From contig JAJPJE010000053.1 of the NCBI GenBank assembly GCA_021324365.1, forward strand, positions 1 to 64,000: DNA of 64,000 nt, in the 5' to 3' direction. This DNA is from Terriglobia bacterium. Lineage in GTDB: Bacteria > Acidobacteriota > Terriglobia > Terriglobales > Acidobacteriaceae. Shown here piece by piece: positions 26,860 to 36,458 of this stretch. The notes beneath the pieces were generated by a model. That model was given only the letters and a program-made list of their open reading frames with translations. It did no database searches and was not told where the DNA came from. How positions within the stretch are numbered: position 1 is the first letter of the stretch; each line of letters opens with the position of its first letter. The translations under genes and the position numbers were made by a program.

Positions 26860-29800
26860 ATGAAATTGCTATTTAGAAGCGCAGTGCTACTCGCTGTGGT
26901 CGGAGTCCTCTCCGCGTTGGCATTTGGCCAGGCTGGAGCAGGATCGATCAATGGCGAGGTGAAAGATCAAACTGGGGCGGTTGTTACGGGCGCAACGGTC
27001 ACGCTCGTGGACAAGGACACGCAATTATCACGATCCGCCACTACTTCTACTAACGGTACTTATGAATTCGGTGGTCTTCGTCCTGCCAGTTACGTTTTGA
27101 CGGTCTCCGCATCTGGCTTTGCGAAGAGTGAGCAGCAGATCGTTGTCACGGTTGGCTCGAAGAACGAGCTGAATATTGTGCTGGGAGTGTCTGGAACCGG
27201 CTCGGTCGTCGAGGTGATCGGCGCAGGAGCCGCGCAGGTCAATACGGTTGACCAGGAAGTGTCCTCAGTCGTCAACTCGAAAGAAGTGGTAGACCTGCCC
27301 ACGTTGACGCGCAATCCCTATGACCTGGTTGCAACGTCCGCTAACGTGCAGCAGGATTCGCAAGCGGGACAGGGAGACGGTCGCGGTGCAGGATTTTCCA
27401 TCAATGGCCAACGTTCGGCGAGCACCTCCATTCTTTTGGACGGCGCCGAGAATGTCGACCAGTATTCCGCGACAGTTGGACAGCAGATTCCCCTGGATTC
27501 GGTACAGGAGTTCCGTGTCATCACGAATGGTATGACTGCCGAATACGGTCGTGCCGCAGGCGGAGTCGTCAACGTGGCGACGAAATCGGGTACAAACGAC
27601 TTCCACGGAACCGCATACGAGTTCAACCGCATTTCGGCACTTGCTTCGAACACGTACGAAAATGCCGTAAACAATGTTACGAAGCCGGTTTTTACCCGTA
27701 ATCAATTTGGTTTTTCCATTGGCGGACCAATTAAGAAAAACAAGTTGTTCTTCTTCAACAATACTGAGTGGATCCGGGTGCGCAGCGCGGGAGCACAAAT
27801 CACGTCAGTTGTGGATCCAGCATTTATCGCAGCCAGCAATACGAATACGCAGAACTTCTACTCGGCGCTCGGAAAATTGCGTCCGGATCTGAAACCGCTT
27901 GGTGTGGTGACGCTAGCGGACTCGGGTTTGACTGCCGGTACTTCGCAGCCTCTCCTTGCAAATTTGATGGCAACGAACCCGAACATGCCATTGCTCGACA
28001 AAGTCAGCTACAACGTCCCCAGCGATTCGGGCGGCGGTGCGCCGCAAAACACGCTGATGACCGTCGCACGCGTGGACTTCAACCTGAGTGACAAGACACA
28101 AATGTTCGGTCGCTATTCCCTATACGATGAAAAGGACTTCGCCGGCTACAACGCCACGAGTCCGTATGCTGGATACGACACCGGCATCACGAACTACAAC
28201 CAGAATGTGATGTACTCGTTAACGCACACTTTCAGCAATACCGTCGTGAGCAACACGCGGCTGGTGTGGAGTCGATTGAACCAGAAACAACCGCTGGGAG
28301 CAGCCCCCGTAGGACCGACCCTGTACCTGAGAAGTACTGCTACTCGTATCGCAGGCACCCCGGTGGCCGCCCCTGGCTATCTTCCGTACAATCCTGGGAG
28401 TGCAATTCCTTTCGGAGGCCCGCAGAACCTTGCGCAGTTCTACGAAGACGTCAGCGTAGCTCGTGGAAGTCACACCTTCCGTTTTGGTGGCCAGTACATT
28501 TACACGCAGGACAATCGTGTTTTCGGCGCCTACGAGGAAGCAGTTGAGACGTTAAGCACAACCAGCAACGCCGGAGCTTTTGAGAACCTTCTGGCCGGCA
28601 ATATTGCGCAGTTCTCGGCTGCGGTCTATCCGCAAGGGAAATATCCTTGCGCTTACGACTACAGCGCGGGTGCTGCGATTCACGCTCCGAACTGCCAGTT
28701 GAGCCTACCGGTTGGTCCGCCGTCGTTCGCACGAAGCAATCTGTACAACGATTTCGCGTTCTATGGCCAGGATACCTGGAAGGTAACATCGCGGCTAACC
28801 TTGGATCTCGGGTTGCGCTGGGAGTACTACGGCGTGCAGCACAATCGGAATCCCCAGCTTGATTCCAACTTCTACTACGGAACCGGCAACAATATTTTTG
28901 ATCAGCTGCGTAGTGGTTACGTGGCGGTCGCTCCAAACTCTCACGTGGGAGGACTATGGAAGAAGCGGTACGGTAACCTCGGTCCTCGCTTCGGCTTCGC
29001 CTATGATGTGTTTGGCGACGGAAAGATGGCGCTGCGTGGCGGATACGGCATTAGCTACGAGCGCGACTTCAACAATGTGACGTATAACGTGATACAGAAC
29101 CCGCCGAATTATGGCGTGCTGTCACTGACACCCGCGAACCTCGGCGGCGCCACGATTCCAATTACTGCCGATAATGCAGGTCCACTGGGCGGATCGTCGG
29201 GAAGCAAGTATCTTGGCCCGGTCAGCTTGCGTAACGTTAGCGATGACATCAAGACCGCGTATGTAGAGCAGTGGAATCTCGGTTTGGAGCGGCAGTTTCT
29301 TGGAAATGCGGTCGCAACACTCGGCTACACTGGCGCACGCGGCATTCACCAGTACGGTATTTCTAACTATAACGATCCCGGATATGCACCGCTGTATCTG
29401 GGTGACACGACCAACCTTTACTTGAATCAGCAATACGGAGCCATCAACAACCGTGGCTCGATTGGTGACTCCTGGTACAACGGAATGATTGCCGGGTTGC
29501 GCGGCCGTGTTAAAGGTGTGCAGATGAACGCAACCTACACATGGTCCCATTCCATCGATACGCTGAGCTCCACCTTCGGCGATGAAGTCCAGAACAATGG
29601 TTTGGGTTATCTTGACCCCTACAATGTGGCTCTGGACAAGGGTAGTTCTGATTATGATGCGCGCCATCGGATCTCGATCAGCATGGTATATGACCTACCG
29701 TTCGGCAAGAACTCGTCTAATGCAATTCTCAAGCAGGCGATTGGTGGCTGGCAGGTTGCTCCCATTTATACCTGGCACACCGGCTATCCCTATACCGTCT

Positions 29801-30366
29801 TTGATTGCACAAATAGCAACGCTTTCTACAACTGCCCACGTGCGGACGTGACCGGTTCCTATAACCCGAAAGGCGGGTCGACGGCTGGCGGCGACGTTGG
29901 TGGCAATCTTTTCAACTATCAGACTTTTCCAATTGCCCAAGGTGAGTACACCGGTCCCACCGTAATACCAGGCACGAATACACCCTTCCCCATCGACCCC
30001 TCGACGGGTGAACCGTTCATGTCCTCGACGCTGCCGACGTGCACGGGTTTGTACGGCCAGGGTTGCAAGTTCCCAGCTAACATGTTGCACCGGAACTCGA
30101 TGGTCGGGCCTGGGAACTGGAATTGGGATCTCGGCATTTACAAGAACTTCAAGGTCACGGAGCGTGTAGGACTGCAATTCCGTGCCGAGTTCTACGACGT
30201 CACCAACAGCAAGAACTTCTACCTGCTCGGATTTTACTTGGGTGGTGCTGACGCTAGCCTCTCACCGAGCGCTTCCTCGTATACCGTCCAGGCTAAGAAA
30301 GGCGGTTACGGAAATCCCTATGACGATCACCGCAACACGCAGTTAGCTTTGAAGGTAATCTTCTAA
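26860..30366 (+). CDS. Oar-like TonB-dependent receptor
   Basis: The start ATG 26860 follows CAGGAGAG and gives a signal peptide (MKLLFRSAVLLAVVGVLSAL, cleaved near AFGQA). Residues 25-105 are a carboxypeptidase-regulatory-like beta-sandwich (SINGEVKDQTGAVVTGATVTL); about 115-235 is a plug (LDGAENVDQYSATVGQQIPLDSVQEFRVITN). The remainder (to 1168) forms the outer-membrane barrel and ends in Phe, as outer-membrane proteins do. Large receptors of this type are greatly expanded in Acidobacteriota and import oligosaccharides or other large nutrients. The substrate is not visible, and no transporter or hydrolase gene is adjacent. A sigma-54 promoter and a CRP-type site precede it and a terminator follows, so it is a single-gene unit. 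Confidence 0.93.
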   Translation: MKLLFRSAVLLAVVGVLSALAFGQAGAGSINGEVKDQTGAVVTGATVTLVDKDTQLSRSATTSTNGTYEFGGLRPASYVLTVSASGFAKSEQQIVVTVGSKNELNIVLGVSGTGSVVEVIGAGAAQVNTVDQEVSSVVNSKEVVDLPTLTRNPYDLVATSANVQQDSQAGQGDGRGAGFSINGQRSASTSILLDGAENVDQYSATVGQQIPLDSVQEFRVITNGMTAEYGRAAGGVVNVATKSGTNDFHGTAYEFNRISALASNTYENAVNNVTKPVFTRNQFGFSIGGPIKKNKLFFFNNTEWIRVRSAGAQITSVVDPAFIAASNTNTQNFYSALGKLRPDLKPLGVVTLADSGLTAGTSQPLLANLMATNPNMPLLDKVSYNVPSDSGGGAPQNTLMTVARVDFNLSDKTQMFGRYSLYDEKDFAGYNATSPYAGYDTGITNYNQNVMYSLTHTFSNTVVSNTRLVWSRLNQKQPLGAAPVGPTLYLRSTATRIAGTPVAAPGYLPYNPGSAIPFGGPQNLAQFYEDVSVARGSHTFRFGGQYIYTQDNRVFGAYEEAVETLSTTSNAGAFENLLAGNIAQFSAAVYPQGKYPCAYDYSAGAAIHAPNCQLSLPVGPPSFARSNLYNDFAFYGQDTWKVTSRLTLDLGLRWEYYGVQHNRNPQLDSNFYYGTGNNIFDQLRSGYVAVAPNSHVGGLWKKRYGNLGPRFGFAYDVFGDGKMALRGGYGISYERDFNNVTYNVIQNPPNYGVLSLTPANLGGATIPITADNAGPLGGSSGSKYLGPVSLRNVSDDIKTAYVEQWNLGLERQFLGNAVATLGYTGARGIHQYGISNYNDPGYAPLYLGDTTNLYLNQQYGAINNRGSIGDSWYNGMIAGLRGRVKGVQMNATYTWSHSIDTLSSTFGDEVQNNGLGYLDPYNVALDKGSSDYDARHRISISMVYDLPFGKNSSNAILKQAIGGWQVAPIYTWHTGYPYTVFDCTNSNAFYNCPRADVTGSYNPKGGSTAGGDVGGNLFNYQTFPIAQGEYTGPTVIPGTNTPFPIDPSTGEPFMSSTLPTCTGLYGQGCKFPANMLHRNSMVGPGNWNWDLGIYKNFKVTERVGLQFRAEFYDVTNSKNFYLLGFYLGGADASLSPSASSYTVQAKKGGYGNPYDDHRNTQLALKVIF

Positions 30367-30404
30367 TTCTTGAGATGGGGATTATTCCCCCTGCTTCACT
30401 TCGG

Positions 30405-30434
30405 ACCCCGCCCTAAAAAGGCGGGGTTCTTTTT
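30405..30434 (+). terminator. Intrinsic terminator after the TonB receptor
   Basis: ACCCCGCC (30405-30412) pairs with GGCGGGGT (30420-30427) around a 7-base loop, followed by TCTTTTTT. It lies 39 bases after the stop codon. Confidence 0.9.
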
Positions 30435-30664
30435 TATGACGTCACTTTGTGGCGGGAGCGTACGAGAGTACGGATGACTAGCTGGAAAGCCGCAGAGCAG
30501 TGTGCGTCGGAGAAGCTATCAGAAATTGAGAGAAACGGTGTTGAACCCTTACTGCTGGGCGGTTCGAGCGCAGGCGAGGACGCGGTAGCGGCGGAATAGC
30601 GTGTTTCGGCTCACCGTGCGTTACGTGCCGCCTTAATGGGGCTCGGTGACTTGTCCCTTTTTTA

Positions 30665-30771
30665 CCCAGCGCTTACGCGCTGGGCTAAGATCTTTTGCCG
30701 CTCCCGCGGCTCGGAGTGACAAAAACCAAAGAGCTTCGTTCGGCGCAGCTAAAGCAGCGCCCCTTCAAAGC
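30665..30771. repeat. Intergenic hairpin and GCTAAAGC repeat cluster
   Basis: CCCAGCGC (30665-30672) and GCGCTGGG (30677-30684) form a perfect tetraloop hairpin, followed by CTAAG and then TTTTGCCGC. Further on, GCTAAAGCAGCGC (30748-30760) runs into GCGCCCCTTCAAAGC (30757-30771). Both blocks occur inverted at 20763-20824. A GGCTAAAGCGGCGC copy follows near 30799. No gene that I can support lies in 30435-30837. Confidence 0.7.
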
Positions 30772-30837
30772 AACGTCGCATAGACGTCTTGCGGGTGGCT
30801 AAAGCGGCGCTCTCCGCAGCAACTTCCTCTGCGTTTG

Positions 30838-32346
30838 TTACGCGTTTACGACCTCGGCTTCGCGGTCCTTGCTGCCGTTGGCGCCCTTGCCGGACTGCGA
30901 CTGACCATGCTCGCTGCGTTTTTCTTTGACGTAGCGATTGCGAGCCGCGCGGAGCTTCAGGAAGGCTTTAGCCTCCTTGTAGAGGCGCTTGCGATCGTCG
31001 GAGTTGAACGCCGCTTTGCGAAGGATGCGGAAGACGGCCTTCGGACGGAAGTAATACTCGTCGTAGAAGCGGTGCACCATGTCGACCACTTCTTCCGCCG
31101 GCAGGCCGGGGTATTCGATGTGCGCCAGTTGGTGCCCGCCCTCATCCACCATTTTGTTATTGGTGATGAAGTTGTTTTGCTTGGCGAAATCGTATAACTC
31201 GGTGCCAGGATAGGCGTGCGCAATCGAGACCTGGATGGTTTCCACGTCCAGTTCTTTGGCGAAGTCAATGGTACGGCGGATGCTTTCACGGCTCTCGCCC
31301 GGAAGTCCGAGGATGAAATCGCCGTGAATGGTAAGGCCAAGCTTGTGGCAGTCCTTGGTGAACTGGCGCGCCCGCTCGACGGTGGCGCCCTTCTTGATGT
31401 TCTTCAGGATCTGCGGATCGCCAGATTCGTAGCCGACAATCAGAAGTCGGCATCCGGCGTCGCGCATCGCCTTTAGTGTGTCGTAGTCGGTGGTCACGCG
31501 CGAGGTACAAGACCAAGTGAGTTTCAGCGGCTTCAGCTTCTCACAAAGCTCGATGGTCCGCGCTTTCTGAATATTGAAGGTATCGTCGTCGAAAAAGTAT
31601 TCCTTCACCCACGGCCAGTATTCCTTGGCCTTTGCCATTTCGCGGGCGACTGCGTCGGTGGAGCGCTTCCGCCACGGATGTCCGCTGAGCGTCTGCGGCC
31701 ACAGGCAGAATGTGCACTGGGCAGGGCAGCCACGCGTGGTATATAGCGCGACAAAGGGGTTCAACAGAAATGGCACGTTGTAGCGGCGGATGTCGAGATC
31801 GCGCTTGTAAACGTCGGTGACATCGGGCAGCGCGTCTAGATCAGTGATCTGCGGACCTTCTGGATTGTGAACAACGCGGCCATTCTTCCGATAACTGATT
31901 CCGGCGATTTCTTCCAGCGGCTTACCTTTGGCGAAGTCCGTGACGGAGTAGTCGAATTCTTTGCGGGCCACGAAATCGATGGCCGAGCACATCTTCAGAG
32001 ACTCTTCCGGCAGCGTCGTAACGTGGGGTCCGACGAAGGCGATCTTGATGTTGGGGTTCTTCCGCTTGATGGCCTCGGCAAGTCGGATGTCGCCGGGGAA
32101 GCCGGGCGTGCTGGTGAATAGCACCAGGAACTCGTAGTCTTTGCAGATTTCAATGGTCTCCTCACCCGAGACGTGGTGGGGAGCAGCATCCAGCAGGCGA
32201 GAACCTTCCAGCATGCCCGCTGGGTAGGCTAACCACACTGGATACCAGTAAGACTCGATTTCGCGCGTGGCAGGCCAGCGTGAGCTTGCGCCCCCGTCAA
32301 AGTTCTCGAATGAAGGGGGATTCAGAAACAACGTTTTCAAAGGCAT
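30838..32346 (-). CDS. hpnJ: Hopanoid-associated radical SAM protein HpnJ
   Basis: The 502-residue protein starts with a B12-binding-like domain (about residues 1-150; LFTSTPGFPGDIRLAEAI) and continues with a radical SAM domain having C207-PAQ-C211-TF-C214. The first Cys comes in LYTTRGCPAQCTFC; the 30 residues before and after match HpnJ closely. HpnJ has been linked to formation of the cyclitol ether headgroup of bacteriohopanetetrol in Burkholderia. The Lys/Arg-rich tail (from about 460) seems soluble and unique. No other hopanoid gene (shc, hpnH, hpnG) lies next to it, so it is cut off from the usual cluster, though a GT2 gene occurs 7 kb away. The TolC gene lies upstream on the same strand. 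Confidence 0.85.
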   Translation of the reverse strand: MPLKTLFLNPPSFENFDGGASSRWPATREIESYWYPVWLAYPAGMLEGSRLLDAAPHHVSGEETIEICKDYEFLVLFTSTPGFPGDIRLAEAIKRKNPNIKIAFVGPHVTTLPEESLKMCSAIDFVARKEFDYSVTDFAKGKPLEEIAGISYRKNGRVVHNPEGPQITDLDALPDVTDVYKRDLDIRRYNVPFLLNPFVALYTTRGCPAQCTFCLWPQTLSGHPWRKRSTDAVAREMAKAKEYWPWVKEYFFDDDTFNIQKARTIELCEKLKPLKLTWSCTSRVTTDYDTLKAMRDAGCRLLIVGYESGDPQILKNIKKGATVERARQFTKDCHKLGLTIHGDFILGLPGESRESIRRTIDFAKELDVETIQVSIAHAYPGTELYDFAKQNNFITNNKMVDEGGHQLAHIEYPGLPAEEVVDMVHRFYDEYYFRPKAVFRILRKAAFNSDDRKRLYKEAKAFLKLRAARNRYVKEKRSEHGQSQSGKGANGSKDREAEVVNA

Positions 32347-32531
32347 TTTGTTGATTTCAATATCCTAACATTTCAGAGTACCTCTTGGCCGACGAGCCGG
32401 GTGCTCAAAAAGGAAACTGCAGTACAGGCTCTTACGAATCAGGATACCAGCCTAGAGATTCAAATTAGAAGGCTGCACAATGCAATGGTGTTGTAGTGGC
32501 ACTGAACTGGGATTCCAGTCGTGCAGTGGAG

Positions 32532-33875
32532 CTATTTACCTGGCAAAGCCCAGGATTCCAACCGCCCAGTTTGCTTCAACAACTGGAGACGGGCTTTGTC
32601 GTACTCGAACGAGGTGTCCAGGTACGTGCTGTATTTGTCCTGGGCCTGCAATTCAGCATTGACATAGTCACCGGGCGAGGCGGTAAGCGACACGCCTTGG
32701 GGCCCTGCCGCTGTTCCCGGTGTGGTACCTCCTGCAGTTTCCGTTCTCACTTCGATGGCATGCGCCTGTCCTTCGGCAAGTTCATACTCCAGTTCCGCCA
32801 CCTGCTGCGCTGCAGCCAATTGTGCCACCTGGTTCTGCAGTTTCTGAGTTGCTGAAGAGACCTGATTTCGTACGATTTCAACCTGCTTCTTTGCTTTCAG
32901 GGCATCCGCATCCAACTCTGCGGCCTGCGCTTTGGCAACATAGTTCAAGAAGGGAAACTTAATGTTGACGCCGACGGCGGCATTATTGCGCTGGAAGTGA
33001 TTAAAGTATTGATCGTAGTTGTTGTATCTGGAAAACAGGCCATAGGTGCCGACCACGTCCACCTCTGGGAGAAAAGCGCGATGTGCGCCGCGGGCGCGAA
33101 ATGCGGCTGCGGTAGCGCGATCCTGTGCTACGGACAGTGCGAGGCTATTGTTGACAGATTCCTTCGAAAGGTCATCTTCGGGTGCAGGCTCGGGGAGCTT
33201 CGGCATCGAATCCGCGACAACCTCGATCGACCTTGCCGGAAGACCAGTTGCTTGCGAGAGCTTGTCCCGCAGAGAGTCTGCGGTGCCATTCAGTTCGGCC
33301 ATTTTCATTGACAATCGCGCTGCAACAAGGCGTGCGCGGGTAAATTCGAGTTGCGTTGCCAAGCCGGCCTGGAGGCGCTGGTTCGTGATAGTCACCAGTT
33401 TGGCCGCTTCGGTTCGTTGCGTTGTCATAGAGGCGAGCTGGTTCGTGACTTTTTGCAGTTCCAGGTAGGTCGAAGCTACGTCGAGGATGACATCTCTACG
33501 CAGGTCTTCCCGATTCTTGCTCGTAGCCTTCCATTCGGTTTTTGCTGAACGCATGTAATCGCGTGCCGCGAAGTTGAGTAGATAAGACTGGTAATTCACA
33601 TTGAAGATGCTGGGAGCGGAACCTTCAAGACTAAGAGGAAATCCCCAGGTTTGGGCCAGGCCCGAGCCGAGGTAAAGCGTCGGCAAATATCCGTTGCGCA
33701 TTTCAAGATATGCCGAATGCGCTTTGACCTGATCGTCAGTCGCAATCGCCAAAGTGGGGCTGTGGGTCAGAGCCAATTCGACAGCGCGTTGAAACGTGAG
33801 CGGTTCGGCAATGCTCAGAACTGGGATTGCAAAAAAGACGAACAGCAAGAAGGAAAGTCGGACGCGAGAAAACAT
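32532..33875 (-). CDS. TolC family outer-membrane efflux protein
   Basis: I chose ATG 33875 (MFSRVRLSFLLFVFFAIPV), which gives a signal peptide cleaved near SIAEP; the longer frame overlaps the gap to the adaptor gene. The 447-residue protein shows two internal repeats of the OEP fold: LTFQRAVELALTHSPTLAIATDDQVKA near the start and SLALSVAQDRATAAAFRARGAHRAFLPEV in the second half, with long helices. It would form the trimeric channel of a tripartite pump or type I exporter with the adaptor just upstream (33993-35249; 117-base gap). No inner-membrane transporter is found next to it. Confidence 0.88.
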   Translation of the reverse strand: MFSRVRLSFLLFVFFAIPVLSIAEPLTFQRAVELALTHSPTLAIATDDQVKAHSAYLEMRNGYLPTLYLGSGLAQTWGFPLSLEGSAPSIFNVNYQSYLLNFAARDYMRSAKTEWKATSKNREDLRRDVILDVASTYLELQKVTNQLASMTTQRTEAAKLVTITNQRLQAGLATQLEFTRARLVAARLSMKMAELNGTADSLRDKLSQATGLPARSIEVVADSMPKLPEPAPEDDLSKESVNNSLALSVAQDRATAAAFRARGAHRAFLPEVDVVGTYGLFSRYNNYDQYFNHFQRNNAAVGVNIKFPFLNYVAKAQAAELDADALKAKKQVEIVRNQVSSATQKLQNQVAQLAAAQQVAELEYELAEGQAHAIEVRTETAGGTTPGTAAGPQGVSLTASPGDYVNAELQAQDKYSTYLDTSFEYDKARLQLLKQTGRLESWALPGK

Positions 33876-33992
33876 GAAATCACCCGAACGATGGTTATCG
33901 GCCCGCGTGCTCAGAACGAGCAGACGCGGGAATCGCGAGTATAACAAGCTTGCTGGCGCTGATCTGTGGCGCTCGCAGCGAGGCGGAGATAT

Positions 33993-35249
33993 TTATTGCA
34001 CAATGCGGATGGGCAGCCCGTCGCGAAGTGGGCGCCCGTTGGTAGACCCGAGCGCTATCTGCGCGTTCGGCGCCAATCCGCGCGTGATTTCGATTCCTGT
34101 CAGATTGGAGATGCCGGTGTCAACGTAGCGAATGCGCAGCTTGTCGTCGAGCACTTCGTAGACATAACGCTTTCCATCTTCCTGATGGACGGCTTCGCGA
34201 GGAACCACGATTGCGTTATCGGCCTTGGCGGTCGTGATATTTACGTTAACGTTGATATTCGGAAGCAGTCTTTGATCTGGATTCTGTACATCACAAGTGA
34301 CATCGCCGACTGTCCGCGAGCCGCGAACTGTGACGGTGGTTGGGATCTGAGCGACCGTGCCTTGCCATGTTCGTCCGGGTAGCGCGTCCCACGTAACGGC
34401 TACATGTTCGCCAAGCGCAAGGCGCCCGAGATCAGGCTCGTCTACGAAAGCGTGGAGAACCACTTTTTTCAGGTCCGCAACCTGAAGTAGAAGGTCGCCA
34501 GTGTTTACGAAATTTCCTTGTTTCACAGGAAGGGAATAGATCGTACCGTCAATAGGAGAAACCACGTTTGACTTGCGAAGCGTGTCCTGGGCGGCCGAGT
34601 AGGCAGCGGTGGCCTGCTGGAGCTCCGCTTCTGCGCGTTGCATATCGGCACTGGAATAGCGATCCGTAGTCTTCTGACGCAGAAGATTGACCTGGCTCTG
34701 CGCGGTCTGCAGGCGCTGCTCGGCATCTCGAACCTCCGCCGGAGAGGCAGCGCCGGTCTGCTCCAAATTTCGCAAGGCGTCTAGATTCCGTTGGGCTGCC
34801 TGAACGTCGGAGCGGGCGCGAGCCAATTCCGAACGATTGGTTAAGACTTCTTCTTTGGTTCCGCCGGTTTCAATCGCGTGCAGATCTGCCTCTGCCGATC
34901 TGACTTGCGCGAGGGCGCGGGCGGCTTGCGCGCGAGCATCGGAATCATCGAGTTGCAGTAGAAGCTGTCCCCTCTTAACCTGGTCTCCTTCCTTTACGAG
35001 GAGACGCTTCACCGTAGTGGGGGCAGGAGCATGCGCTTCGAAATTATTTGCAGGTTCGATTTTTCCGTTGGTGGATATCGCACTGGTGATGGTGGCGCGC
35101 TCTGTCTGAAAGGTACGAACCGGTACGACGGTGCGTCTACTGGACAGAAAGGCAGAGAGCGCAATCACCGCGATGGCGATTAAAAGGAGAATGACCCAGG
35201 TTCGCCGCCGCGAGCTAAATGCTTCGTGTTCTTGATGTTCCGGCTGCAT
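33993..35249 (-). CDS. HlyD/RND-type periplasmic adaptor subunit
   Basis: The start ATG 35249 (MQPEHQEHEAFSSRRRTWV) puts a single membrane helix at about residues 17-35. The 418-residue protein then has the lipoyl half (ATITSAISTNGKIEPANNFEAHAPAPTTVKRLLVKEGDQVKRGQLLLQLDD), a long coiled-coil hairpin (about 105-225; ALAQVRSAEADLHAIETGGTKEE), the second lipoyl half (VVSPIDGTIYSLPVKQGNFV) and beta-barrel domains. It is a membrane fusion protein of MacA/HlyD/RND type. TolC follows in the same direction; the pump itself is not adjacent. A divergent BrkB-like gene begins 198 bases away. Confidence 0.9.
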   Translation of the reverse strand: MQPEHQEHEAFSSRRRTWVILLLIAIAVIALSAFLSSRRTVVPVRTFQTERATITSAISTNGKIEPANNFEAHAPAPTTVKRLLVKEGDQVKRGQLLLQLDDSDARAQAARALAQVRSAEADLHAIETGGTKEEVLTNRSELARARSDVQAAQRNLDALRNLEQTGAASPAEVRDAEQRLQTAQSQVNLLRQKTTDRYSSADMQRAEAELQQATAAYSAAQDTLRKSNVVSPIDGTIYSLPVKQGNFVNTGDLLLQVADLKKVVLHAFVDEPDLGRLALGEHVAVTWDALPGRTWQGTVAQIPTTVTVRGSRTVGDVTCDVQNPDQRLLPNINVNVNITTAKADNAIVVPREAVHQEDGKRYVYEVLDDKLRIRYVDTGISNLTGIEITRGLAPNAQIALGSTNGRPLRDGLPIRIVQ

Positions 35250-35446
35250 TCTTCGAACAACAAAGTATAAATGATCGGTGCTTGTCCGTATGTGACGGAT
35301 GCTCTGCAATCCAGATGCGGGCTGCGGTTGCTCCGTAAAGACCCTTGTTTGATGCTGTGAACTGCTGGTGAGTTCTGATTGTTCAGGTTTGTGAAAGCGC
35401 GAATGTCGAAACTGTCATCGAACTAAAGAGATAGTTCAGCGCGAAC

Positions 35447-36346
35447 ATGCGGGTACTCCGGGCACTCCTCGTAAAAGTCTATTCCGACGTGATGACGAAT
35501 CACACGATGGCCCTGGCTGCGGGGCTCTCGTACTACTTTGTGATGTCTTTGTTCCCGATCCTTATTTTGGCTGCATCCATCGTCGCCTTTTTACCGATTC
35601 CACATCTGTTCAACCAGATTATCCGGGCGATGTCGGCTGTGGTACCCGCCGACAGCATGGGGCTGGTGCGAAGTGTGTTGCACGACGTTGTCAGTCCACA
35701 TAAAGGTAGCTTCCTGACTTTCGGAATCCTTGGAACCTTGTGGACAGCATCCAGCGGGTTTGCTGGGCTGATCGAAGCATTGAACGTAGCTCACGGAGTT
35801 CCGGAAACTCGCCCCATCTGGAAGACAAGACTGGTGGCTTTGCAATTGATGGCGATCACCGGATTCCTACTTCTGGTCGGGACCTCATTAATGCTGGTGG
35901 GGCCGCAGTTTGGCGGCTGGCTAGCCGGAAAAGCTGGCTTGAGTCATGAGTTTGCGATCGCATGGCCGCCTATACGTTGGGCGGTATCGGTGTCATTCAT
36001 CGTGCTGGCAGTGGAACTGATCTTCTACTGGGCGCCAAACGTAAAGCAGAAATTCCTGGCGACGCTGCCCGGCGCAGTAATCGGCGTCGGATTTTGGCTA
36101 GGTGCTTCGTTTCTGCTGGGCTTCTACTTCCGACGGTTCGGCAGTTTCAATCACACGTACGGCACGCTGGCTGCTGCAATCGCGCTCATGGTGTGGCTCT
36201 ACTGGAGTTGGTTCGTGATCCTGATCGGAGCAGAGATCAATGCGGAACTGCTGAAGGCAAAAGGAGACGGGAAACTTGAACTCAAGCAGCCTCCACCAAA
36301 GGTGGTGAAGTCTGCCCCAGCGTGGGATGAAGGAATTGCCGCGTAA
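35447..36346 (+). CDS. YihY/BrkB family membrane protein
   Basis: The 299-residue protein has six membrane segments and the usual family pattern: ALAAGLSYYFVMSLFPILILAAS at the start, GILGTLWTASSGFAGLIEALNVAHG, and YGTLAAAIALMVWLYWSWFVILIGAEINAEL at the end. It is of standard length. The family was wrongly linked to RNase BN in the past; its true role is unclear (some members may have transport roles). It is followed, 112 bases on, by queF in the same direction, but no functional link is known. Confidence 0.92.
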   Translation: MRVLRALLVKVYSDVMTNHTMALAAGLSYYFVMSLFPILILAASIVAFLPIPHLFNQIIRAMSAVVPADSMGLVRSVLHDVVSPHKGSFLTFGILGTLWTASSGFAGLIEALNVAHGVPETRPIWKTRLVALQLMAITGFLLLVGTSLMLVGPQFGGWLAGKAGLSHEFAIAWPPIRWAVSVSFIVLAVELIFYWAPNVKQKFLATLPGAVIGVGFWLGASFLLGFYFRRFGSFNHTYGTLAAAIALMVWLYWSWFVILIGAEINAELLKAKGDGKLELKQPPPKVVKSAPAWDEGIAA

Positions 36347-36458
36347 GGCAGAACAACTGGGCAGGGAGTGTGTCAGATTCGGTGCCAAGTTTGTCTGCAG
36401 GAAAAGACGCGGGCGAGAGCACCCCGCGGGACAACCCGTCGACGTTTACAATGTTTCT

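Noticed and set aside
30474-30599. 41-codon ORF in the gap after the TonB receptor
   Set aside because: No ribosome site, no recognisable composition, and it lies in a region full of repeats.
36347-36458. preQ1 riboswitch before queF
   Set aside because: The short C-rich loop and A-rich tail of preQ1 riboswitches are not present in this leader.
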